Source of the DNA: a virus | Strand: one strand, 5' to 3' | Length of the DNA stretch: 64,000 nucleotides | IMG/VR virus record: IMGVR_UViG_3300044858_005176 | Span: 1 to 64,000 of that record | In this document: positions 39,780-47,508 of the stretch, one piece after another | How positions within the stretch are numbered: the stretch's first letter is position 1 | How the letters are laid out: each line of letters opens with the position of its first letter | Program-made: the position numbers and the translations under genes | The notes under the pieces: generated by a model | Told to the model about the DNA's origin: nothing | The model's input: the letters and a program-made list of their open reading frames with translations, nothing else | Database searches by the model: none

Positions 39780-40559
39780 ATGCAACTGTTCAGCACTAAT
39801 TCAGGCCAGATTGATGGAAACGAGGGTTACATCAAGCAGTATGTAAGCCGTGACTCAAAAAAACGGCTCTTTAGGGAAACCGTGATCACAAGGATCTACC
39901 TGGCACGATCTCAGTTCCCTGCAATCACGTCAGATATTCCATGGCCATCGTATCCGGCAGGACTATCGGGAATCATGGCAACGCATGAAAATGGGATTTA
40001 TCGTGTTGATTACACGTTTCAGACCACGCCTAACCAGGCGGGATCCCAAATGTCGAATGAATTCTCGGCCATCACTGGGTCAAATGAAACGTATGAGTTG
40101 ATGGGTTCCCTTACTCAAGAGCCCATCACTTCCCATCCGAAAATCGGCACAATGCTGAATCTTTACGCCAAGCCCGGTAGGGTGAAAGATGGAAAGGTCT
40201 TGTGGAAAGAGACATTGCCAAACGGAGGTACTAACGGAACCGATCGGGATGGAAATGCTATCACCAACGCCAACCCATTCGCCAATGTCGATTCCTACCT
40301 GGAAGTAGGGGCGACCTTCTCCGCATCTAAAACAGTAAATTACCGAGGATTGAACCTAAACTTGCATAATGTAGGAAAGATTGCCGCATCATCAATTATC
40401 GGAACATTGCCTCCTGCTCCTGAGGGTGATGGCAGGAATTGGCTCTATGCAGGATGCTCCATGCAGCAGAGGGGCTATGCCTATACCTACACAGTAAAAT
40501 ATCTACTCTCTGGCCCGGGGGGGTGGAACCGAGACATCTACGGGTTTCAGGAGCAATAA
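39780..40559 (+). CDS. Tail protein, paralogue A, 259 aa
   Basis: Beta-rich tail protein (RVDYTFQTTPNQAGSQMSNE; ENW-type strands; ends LLSGPGGWNRDIYGFQEQ). It shares layout with the following gene, including the ending GGWN-x-x-IY against HGWNSFIYS. The position after the tape measure gene is that of distal tail proteins, but no named family is recognised. Confidence 0.55.
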   Translation: MQLFSTNSGQIDGNEGYIKQYVSRDSKKRLFRETVITRIYLARSQFPAITSDIPWPSYPAGLSGIMATHENGIYRVDYTFQTTPNQAGSQMSNEFSAITGSNETYELMGSLTQEPITSHPKIGTMLNLYAKPGRVKDGKVLWKETLPNGGTNGTDRDGNAITNANPFANVDSYLEVGATFSASKTVNYRGLNLNLHNVGKIAASSIIGTLPPAPEGDGRNWLYAGCSMQQRGYAYTYTVKYLLSGPGGWNRDIYGFQEQ

Positions 40560-40564
40560 GTCAC

Positions 40565-41326
40565 ATGAGCATTCCATCAAAAACGATTGGATCACTTCCA
40601 GTAGGGCGCGTCCATAGCGTCTCCTATACCAAGGGGAAATGGACATGCACGATTGCAAGGGATGGGTTTCAAAATCAATTCAACGAAGATGAGGTTTCGT
40701 TGCCTTCAGTGGGTCAATACCGCTGGGTTCCCGTGCGGAGTGAAATGGAAGACTTGGGTGAGGGGGTATCTACTCGCTATGACATCTATGAAAGTGGGTC
40801 TGATTTCGTTACTGGTGGACCGGCCTCTGCGGAATGGGGAGTAGCGGCCAGAGAGACATGGGGAATGTCAGTCTCACTAAACCTGATGCCGCTCTCCATG
40901 CATAAAAAAATAAGTTATCTCAAAAATACCTACAAGGGGAGGCTTCAGGATGGGGAATGGATCTGGCCGGAATACGATCCCACCGGCAGGAGTAGCCGCA
41001 GCGGAACGGACAGGGCTGGGAATTTCATTGTCGGGATCAATCCCATGTATGGCGTGCAGGAGTTTTTAAGCCCAACATGTTCCCTTACCAAAACAAAGGT
41101 ATTGCCGGGGGCTTATATGGAACTGGGTGGGGGCTTGGGGCAAATCCAGGATCCTCCTGAATCGGCTCCCGTTTCACTCCCGCGTGGAAGGGCTGGGTCA
41201 GGTGCCTCTGAGCACCAGTATTGGCTCAAGTCGGCAGATGCCGTTTCCATCCACGGCAATGATCATGAAATTACCGAGACGTGGGATTTTTCTCCCCATG
41301 GGTGGAATAGTTTCATCTACAGCTAA
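40565..41326 (+). CDS. Tail protein, paralogue B, 253 aa
   Basis: Reads MSIPSKTIGSLPVGRVHSVS, with ETWGMSVSLNLMPLS and DHEITETWDFSPHGWNSFIY. It is similar in size and ending to the previous gene, pointing to duplication of a distal-tail or hub component. Confidence 0.53.
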   Translation: MSIPSKTIGSLPVGRVHSVSYTKGKWTCTIARDGFQNQFNEDEVSLPSVGQYRWVPVRSEMEDLGEGVSTRYDIYESGSDFVTGGPASAEWGVAARETWGMSVSLNLMPLSMHKKISYLKNTYKGRLQDGEWIWPEYDPTGRSSRSGTDRAGNFIVGINPMYGVQEFLSPTCSLTKTKVLPGAYMELGGGLGQIQDPPESAPVSLPRGRAGSGASEHQYWLKSADAVSIHGNDHEITETWDFSPHGWNSFIYS

Positions 41327-41327
41327 A

Positions 41328-41816
41328 ATGATCGTCCTAGCCTACAAGAAAAATAAACCGGAACCGCTTATTCGGCCCGACTCAACGCGTACTCCGAGGC
41401 GGTCCTTTCGTGGCGCTTTTTATACGGAAGGGTTTCTTGATCGAAACGAGTTCCGTTGCAAGATTGACCGGGGGTTTGTGAATGGTATCGAGCCGATGAT
41501 CGGTAATAAAAAAATATCAGATGAGGGTGCTGTTTTTCAATATCCGATCTCTTTTGATGCCTACGAGCGCGCTTATATCGGGGTAATCATCAAATTGAAG
41601 CCCAATGGAGCTATGATGGCCACCAACCAAGCGTCGGCCCAAAACAATCTCATCATCGGCCTGCAAGCAAGTATCTTTCCTCCTGCCAACGCGCACTTTC
41701 ATCCGGTTGCAATCTGGCACAAAACGCATGGGCTCCACCAGCTTGTCTACCATGATCTGCTCCATATCTCCATCAAGCAGTTCGGGAAACCCCGCAGCCT
41801 CATCTTTGCCTCATGA
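41328..41816 (+). CDS. Tail protein, 162 aa
   Basis: The start MIVLAYKKNKPEPLIRPD at 41328 is chosen over upstream frame extensions that overlap the previous gene by 200 bases. It has DRGFVNGIEP, shared with GFVNGIDP of the next protein, and a His-rich end (HFHPVAIWHKTHGLHQ). It is probably a shorter paralogue of the next gene product. Confidence 0.53.
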   Translation: MIVLAYKKNKPEPLIRPDSTRTPRRSFRGAFYTEGFLDRNEFRCKIDRGFVNGIEPMIGNKKISDEGAVFQYPISFDAYERAYIGVIIKLKPNGAMMATNQASAQNNLIIGLQASIFPPANAHFHPVAIWHKTHGLHQLVYHDLLHISIKQFGKPRSLIFAS

Positions 41817-42859
41817 TCATCCTTATTCCTGAACGGAAGAAAGAAAAACTGAAGAAGCCCCCCATCAAGACTCCTTCGGCCCTCACCGGCCATGCATGGG
41901 AGACGGGGGTTTTATTCAAGGACGGGGCATGGCATTTCTCTGTGGCACCCGGGTTTGTCAATGGCATTGATCCGAGGGTTCCGCGCGCCGAGGATGATGT
42001 TCGTGCAACTGCCAGGAATGGAACCGCTCAGGCCATCAATCCACGATACAACCGAACGGGAAGGCTTATTGAGGGGGCTGAAATTGGCCTTCTCGAAAAC
42101 CCTGTTATCAAAATCAAGTCTAGTGATGTAAGGGATCCTAGGGATCCCTATGCTTCTGGGGGCGCTCTCAAAAAGGAAAAAATCCCACAGTTTTTCTATG
42201 CAATAGGTCTTCGCAGGGAAACGGCGCTTAATGTTGGTTCCAGTAATTTCGACTCCATTAGAATCAACTTGGATGATTTGACCGATTCTGGAAATGGGCC
42301 TAGTATTGTCAAATGCGATGTATGGATCGCCATGGCGCGCGCCACAACCAAACTTAGTGTGGACTTGCCAGGCAACTTGGTCACGGGCCAGATCGTGGAC
42401 TACAGCGTGGGGTACAATACGGACAACTTGGCGGCCAAGGGGGAGCGCGCACGACTATTGTTTGGACCAATCCTTCCGGAGGATTCGTCGCCACCTACAT
42501 TCGAGGAGCGCTTGGCAGGGTCCTTTGGGGACGTAGGCGAGGATAGAATCCTTGTCTCAACCATCTACTGGCTATCACCGGCCACGGGCGGTACGTCGTT
42601 TACTGAAGAGGAGGATGGCATCCCCAAGTGGACGCCGTTCATCAAGCACAACCTCTTTTACAACCTCTGCTACAAGCAGAAGAATCTGGTTCCGCGAAAC
42701 GTGACCGACCCTGGCCTTGATCCCTTCCTGGCATGGTTCGTAGGTCGCTACACTTTTGTTCCAGCGGGAACAATGGGGTCGATCGCGGCTGAGGGGGATC
42801 GTATTATCTCCGCCCTCTGGAATGATACTGACGGGAGGGGGGACTTCTGGACAGCATGA
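41813..42859 (+). CDS. Tail protein, 348 aa
   Basis: Starts MIILIPERKKEKLKKPP, with VAPGFVNGIDPRVPRAED, FYAIGLRRETALNVG and a C-terminal FIKHNLFYNLCYKQKNLVP. The shared GFVNGI(E/D)P motif links it to the previous gene. It is ATGA coupled on both sides. Confidence 0.53.
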   Translation: MIILIPERKKEKLKKPPIKTPSALTGHAWETGVLFKDGAWHFSVAPGFVNGIDPRVPRAEDDVRATARNGTAQAINPRYNRTGRLIEGAEIGLLENPVIKIKSSDVRDPRDPYASGGALKKEKIPQFFYAIGLRRETALNVGSSNFDSIRINLDDLTDSGNGPSIVKCDVWIAMARATTKLSVDLPGNLVTGQIVDYSVGYNTDNLAAKGERARLLFGPILPEDSSPPTFEERLAGSFGDVGEDRILVSTIYWLSPATGGTSFTEEEDGIPKWTPFIKHNLFYNLCYKQKNLVPRNVTDPGLDPFLAWFVGRYTFVPAGTMGSIAAEGDRIISALWNDTDGRGDFWTA

Positions 42860-43056
42860 GTGCCGTCGATCAATACGGGGCAAATAAAATAGCCCGCGCT
42901 CGAGGGCGCCTCGCGGAGGAAGGGGCTGTGAGTGCCGTTCCATTACTTGATCCCCTGTTTCCTTACACGGTCGTGGCTCCACCAATCCAATACTTCAGGC
43001 AATTTGTCAGGGATGATGATCCTCCTACCGACGATTTGCCGCCTATGGGGTGGTAG
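42856..43056 (+). CDS. Small Pro-rich protein, 66 aa
   Basis: A helical start (DQYGANKIARARGRLAEE) and a Pro/Asp-rich tail ending DDLPPMGW. ATGA overlap with the previous gene. Possibly a minor tail component. Confidence 0.52.
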   Translation: MSAVDQYGANKIARARGRLAEEGAVSAVPLLDPLFPYTVVAPPIQYFRQFVRDDDPPTDDLPPMGW

Positions 43057-43061
43057 TTGAC
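43056..43061 (+). promoter_or_regulatory. GTTGAC box
   Basis: Its G is the last base of the upstream TAG stop. It lies 15 bases before the ATG at 43077. Confidence 0.45.
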
Positions 43062-43076
43062 GCCGACCGATAGGGC

Positions 43077-45686
43077 ATGCCATCCCCATCGGTTATTTAC
43101 TGCGATCTAAAGAACGGGAAGGCCGCGTCTACTGTCTCGGGAACCCAAATCACATGGCCGACTTTTATCGCTGGAGGAAACCTGAGTTATGCGCTGCGGT
43201 TTTTGGAGAGCGACGCGGCGCTTGGCTTCCTCGAAAAGGATCAGGATGTCGCCTCGATCCGTGTCGCCTTGGGGTATAAGCAGCAATACCCTACCTCGGG
43301 ACGATTCAAGATCCGGGTAGGAAGCAACCAACTCACTCCCTTCCTGGATTACTCCTGCGGACCGCGCGAAATCAAAGCGGCGCTGGATTCCCTCTCCCCT
43401 AGCGACCCGTTCATTGTTGAGTCCGTCGGAAAATCCTTTCTGATCCGCAAGCAATCCGGTGGGGCCGTCACCCTGTCCGCCGCCTCCAACACGCTTTATC
43501 CATTCTGTTTCGTCGCCTTTGACGGATCACTGATCAACGGGTCATGGGTTTACCGGATGGTTTTTCGGATCGCTCCGCTCGCTTTCACTGATCTTCCCTA
43601 TCAATCGCTTCCCGATTCCCCGTCCTCTTCAGTGATTCAGAACGGAGGAATCGATCCGTCAGGAACAGTTGTTTGGAACACGATCCAAAAACTCTATATC
43701 CCACCGACATTTCGAGGAACCTTTCAGCTTCAAAGGGGACTCTCTCGCACGGCCCTCCTAGACATCACGGACGGGGCCGCTCAGGTAGCAACGGCGCTTA
43801 ATGATATTCTCAAGGTTGAAGTAGATCCATTTGGAAAGAAAGCTGAAGTGGCAGTCACTAATCCCACCTCATTTGTCCTCCATATCGAGTTCAAGGGGGC
43901 TCTTGCGGGGGTGGATGTTCCCGTCTTGGGGGTCAATGTCTATTCGGCACCTCCTGGGGATTGGGGATTCAATCTCAATCTCGATACTCCGGAACTTCGG
44001 TCCGCGCTGTCCGACACTCAGGCCCTGCAGCTCCAATTCGAGGCGGAAGCCGATTTCTTCACCTCCAGGCCGATTCAAGGTCAGCCGCTCCCTCCCACAA
44101 TACGCAGGAAGCTCTGGAGCGATACCGTCACCATCACGCGCCCCCTGATCTTCAGCGAGTTCTCCACTACGGGGATGATCGACTGGCTGAGGCCGCCATC
44201 GGGTAGGGATTACATCCCATTCACTCCGGATCAGGTCATCACGGGCCAGCAAAATTACACCGCAGTGATCGGAGATGGCGCGGCCACGACGTTTGCTATC
44301 CCTCATCACTTGGACTCGGATGATCTGGCGGCGGTTTCTGTGAGAGAGAATCGTGCGGGGGGTAAGCTGCTTTCCCCGTCTTCCTATGAGGTGACAATCT
44401 TGGACGCGGGATCGGTGGAATTGGAATTCGCAACTCCACCACTGCCCAATTCACTTTCTGTCACGATCCTTGCGGCTGGGCCAAAAAGCGCTTTCCAAAC
44501 CCACACTCATACGATCCAGCAGATCGTGACCCTTGACGACACGCTCACGCGGATCAGCGAGCGCCTCGCCTACATCGAATCACTCATCCCGAAGTCCTCG
44601 ACCATCGTGAGTGTCTCCACCACCATGCCGGATCAAAAAAACGTCCTGCCACCCTTTGGAGAACTCCTCCCCGATCTGTCACTCGAGAACACGACGGTCT
44701 CGATTGCTTCCCAGATTGTTTCAGCGCCATCTTCCGGTGGTACTACGCCACCGCCCGTGGTTATCCCGGGAACAGACCTTCAGGAACAAAACCAGAAGGC
44801 TGCCGCCGAATTGGAAAAAATCAAAGCTCAGATCGAGGCCGCCAAGCAGGCCGCCCTGGATGCGGCAGCGGCGGCAAAGGAGCAGGCTCTCAAAACCGCC
44901 ACCGTGGCTGCAAAACAAGACTCCACCTTGCTTACTACACTCTCCATTCCCTTCATCGGAACTACCGCAGATCCCAAAATATGGCCCGTTACCCGATCGG
45001 GATCGAAGCCTCCTCGTCTTCCACGCGCGATACAGGGAACTCCCGTCAATACCGCATCCCTTCCTGCGGGGGCCGGAGTTTACAGGGCCACCGCCCCCAT
45101 CACGCTCCCCCCTGCACCAGGTCGGAAAACCGCGCTGGTTCCCGTCAATGGGGTCTTCGCGTCAGACGGGACGATCTACTATCGGGCCACTCAATGGAAA
45201 TCGGGAGGATGGTATGCCTCGGACATGGATCGGGAACTCTATCGCACGCTGATTTCTGAAAGCTCCTTCCCAAGCGAATCCACCCTCTCGGCCTCGCTTG
45301 AGACCAACACTGCGCTGATCACTTCTGGATTTGACGCGCTGGGGGTCTCCTACGGCTGTGAATATATCCTGCAAGTCCTGGCCATTCCGCTCGCCGCTCA
45401 AGATCCCGGGGTGGGGGCAGCCGCCTCTGCGGCCGTCATCCTTGAGACGCCTCTCACTTTCTCGATGGCCTCGGAAAAACGCCAGTTCACGATCACGATG
45501 AAGCGCAATGGATCCAAATCCACCGCAATGGTCTACGGGGCTTCGGTCGAGGGTGATCCGGTTCCTCAGGGGGATTTCACCCTGTCGGTTAGGCTCACGG
45601 CGTTCGACATCGACGACTCCTCGGCCAATCCGACCGGCAAGGTCTCGCTCTGGATGCCAGCCTCCCAAATCACCATCATCCGCTGA
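43077..45686 (+). CDS. Large tail protein, possible baseplate/fibre, 869 aa
   Basis: Beta-rich multi-domain protein. A GDGAATTFAIPHHLDSDDLA stretch is typical of fibre or baseplate domains that display loops. Residues 560-610 hold a Pro hinge and a coiled coil (LQEQNQKAAAELEKIKAQIE; Ala-rich run), then a C-terminal domain with GVFASDGTIYYRATQWKSGG. That last motif is echoed in the next protein (GDHVASNGTLYYKVVN). It is probably a structural tail-tip or fibre-bearing protein. Confidence 0.6.
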   Translation: MPSPSVIYCDLKNGKAASTVSGTQITWPTFIAGGNLSYALRFLESDAALGFLEKDQDVASIRVALGYKQQYPTSGRFKIRVGSNQLTPFLDYSCGPREIKAALDSLSPSDPFIVESVGKSFLIRKQSGGAVTLSAASNTLYPFCFVAFDGSLINGSWVYRMVFRIAPLAFTDLPYQSLPDSPSSSVIQNGGIDPSGTVVWNTIQKLYIPPTFRGTFQLQRGLSRTALLDITDGAAQVATALNDILKVEVDPFGKKAEVAVTNPTSFVLHIEFKGALAGVDVPVLGVNVYSAPPGDWGFNLNLDTPELRSALSDTQALQLQFEAEADFFTSRPIQGQPLPPTIRRKLWSDTVTITRPLIFSEFSTTGMIDWLRPPSGRDYIPFTPDQVITGQQNYTAVIGDGAATTFAIPHHLDSDDLAAVSVRENRAGGKLLSPSSYEVTILDAGSVELEFATPPLPNSLSVTILAAGPKSAFQTHTHTIQQIVTLDDTLTRISERLAYIESLIPKSSTIVSVSTTMPDQKNVLPPFGELLPDLSLENTTVSIASQIVSAPSSGGTTPPPVVIPGTDLQEQNQKAAAELEKIKAQIEAAKQAALDAAAAAKEQALKTATVAAKQDSTLLTTLSIPFIGTTADPKIWPVTRSGSKPPRLPRAIQGTPVNTASLPAGAGVYRATAPITLPPAPGRKTALVPVNGVFASDGTIYYRATQWKSGGWYASDMDRELYRTLISESSFPSESTLSASLETNTALITSGFDALGVSYGCEYILQVLAIPLAAQDPGVGAAASAAVILETPLTFSMASEKRQFTITMKRNGSKSTAMVYGASVEGDPVPQGDFTLSVRLTAFDIDDSSANPTGKVSLWMPASQITIIR

Positions 45687-45690
45687 CGCC

Positions 45691-46689
45691 ATGCTTATCT
45701 CCACGCTCGATAAAATCGACCAGCTTCCCCAGCCTGCCCTCGGCCTGCTGGGTGCGGTTCATACGGCCACCGTGACCAACCTGAGCGGGGTGCTGGTCAA
45801 TGGGGATTTCCCGCCTGCTTCTTCGACCAAGGGACAGGTTTTCCTCAACAATGTGACCACTCCACTCTCCATTCCGGCAGGGGGGAACTATCCCGCCAGG
45901 GCGCTGAATCAAGGGGATCATGTGGCCTCGAACGGAACGCTCTACTACAAGGTGGTCAATAAGCGCTCGATCACGCGCCAAATCACTTCCGTTTCCAATG
46001 GCGTCTTTACCACGGCGATGGATTCTCCGCTTCTTGAGGATGGCCTCGTGGTTACTCCCGAGGGATTTTCATCTCCTCAGGGGTTCTCGAACGGCACCGA
46101 GTATGCCATCTCCTATTCTGGAGAAAATACATTCAGCCTTCGTGGTCAAGGTGCTGCCATCCTGCCTGCGTCGGCTTCCATCGCGGGTTGGATCCATTCC
46201 AAGAAAACCAACTCATTCTACCCTGCGGCATTTGAGAGGACTGCCTATTCGGTCAGCTTTACCCCTCAGAGCCTGGCCATCGGATCCTCATTTACTCTGA
46301 CGAAAGCCTTCACGTTCCGAGCCATCGGAGCGTCCACCGCAGCAGTGTATTCGGTGATCTTCGAGTTCGGAGTCAGGCGCAATACCACCTCCCCCGCGCC
46401 CGTGGGGTCGAACATCGCTGGATATGACTTCCTGCCTCCTGCCCTTGAGCAGGAAGTCGTGCTGACTGATGTGACTTCCCGCCATACCCTCGGCATTCAG
46501 TTTGTCAAAACACCCTCCGGGATGAATGGCCAGAGACTGATTTACTCCAAGAGCTTGGCGCTGATACCGGGTACCTATCCGGTGGATACCGAGGACTTCA
46601 TCCTGAGGATCAGGATCGGCCAGTTCGACATCCAGGAGGATACCGACACTCAAGGCTATGTCGGGTATCTCATTCAGGATCCTTCGTAA
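45691..46689 (+). CDS. Tail protein related to the preceding C-terminal domain, 332 aa
   Basis: The start MLISTLDKIDQLPQ at 45691 follows the previous stop by 4 bases. GDHVASNGTLYYKVV and the final FILRIRIGQFDIQEDTDTQG parallel GTIYYRAT and SVRLTAFDIDDSS in the previous protein, so the two share a domain. Probably a tail or fibre component. Confidence 0.55.
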   Translation: MLISTLDKIDQLPQPALGLLGAVHTATVTNLSGVLVNGDFPPASSTKGQVFLNNVTTPLSIPAGGNYPARALNQGDHVASNGTLYYKVVNKRSITRQITSVSNGVFTTAMDSPLLEDGLVVTPEGFSSPQGFSNGTEYAISYSGENTFSLRGQGAAILPASASIAGWIHSKKTNSFYPAAFERTAYSVSFTPQSLAIGSSFTLTKAFTFRAIGASTAAVYSVIFEFGVRRNTTSPAPVGSNIAGYDFLPPALEQEVVLTDVTSRHTLGIQFVKTPSGMNGQRLIYSKSLALIPGTYPVDTEDFILRIRIGQFDIQEDTDTQGYVGYLIQDPS

Positions 46690-46691
46690 TC

Positions 46692-46697
46692 GTTGAC
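46692..46697 (+). promoter_or_regulatory. GTTGAC box
   Basis: Lies 15 bases before the ATG at 46713, with AAGGGG in between. Confidence 0.45.
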
Positions 46698-46712
46698 GGG
46701 AAGGGGATGGGT

Positions 46713-47504
46713 ATGCCCGTTCCTGTCATCAATAAAACTCAAAGCGCCTTGACCTTCGGGTTGGGCCAGCCGTTTTCGTTCAGCTTTTCAGCCACGAACT
46801 CTCCGACCGAGTGGGCCATATTGCCCGAGGAAGTCATTCCTCATGGGTTCGTATTTAACACCAAAACGGGCGTTCTCTCAGGATCGGGGCAGATGCCTGG
46901 AATATGGATCATCACCCTGACTGCCAGCAATGGGGATGGAGATAGTGTGTCAGAAGTATTTACCATTGGTGTGTTTGATACCGCTGGGCGCAAGGAGATA
47001 TTCAAGAGTGTCAGCATCAACACGGATACCTGGGTAGCTACTTTTCCCGATCCTGCTACGGCGCGCGCGGCTGATGTCGTTCGAGGGCTGGTTGCTCTTG
47101 AGGCCTCCGCTACTCAGGCCAGGTATGGGGATGATCTTCTCTTGAAGATCACTTTCACATCCGGTGGATCCGAGGCCCAGCTCCCTCTCGTCGGTGCGAG
47201 ATTTGCCATGAAGGGGATGGATACCGAAGCGCCATTCCTGACCACATCGGAGGGGTCGTTCCGAAGGACCAGCTCGATTGCAGCAGGGCAGTTCATTCAG
47301 AACTATTGGCTCCATGTCTCGATGGAGAATCCTGCTCTTTCGGATTTCCTAATGGATTATGAAAACGACATCACCACGGAAGTCAATGTGAGCTGCGAGC
47401 TGGAAATGATGTTTGAACGTCCAGAGACGGCGGCCGGGCCTCTCCTCCAAAAAGTGACCACTGTGCCATTCCTGATGAGGGTGAGGCGCGATTCCGTGAG
47501 GTAG
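46713..47504 (+). CDS. Tail protein with putative Ig (He_PIG) domain, 263 aa
   Basis: Residues 10-80 match a putative-Ig repeat: FSFSATNSPTEWAILPEEVI, FNTKTGVLSGSG, WIITLTASNGDG. The rest is beta-rich. The second of two ATGs is preferred because AAGGGG is then correctly spaced. Ig-like domains often decorate tails to hold the phage near cells. Confidence 0.62.
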   Translation: MPVPVINKTQSALTFGLGQPFSFSFSATNSPTEWAILPEEVIPHGFVFNTKTGVLSGSGQMPGIWIITLTASNGDGDSVSEVFTIGVFDTAGRKEIFKSVSINTDTWVATFPDPATARAADVVRGLVALEASATQARYGDDLLLKITFTSGGSEAQLPLVGARFAMKGMDTEAPFLTTSEGSFRRTSSIAAGQFIQNYWLHVSMENPALSDFLMDYENDITTEVNVSCELEMMFERPETAAGPLLQKVTTVPFLMRVRRDSVR

Positions 47505-47508
47505 GTTT

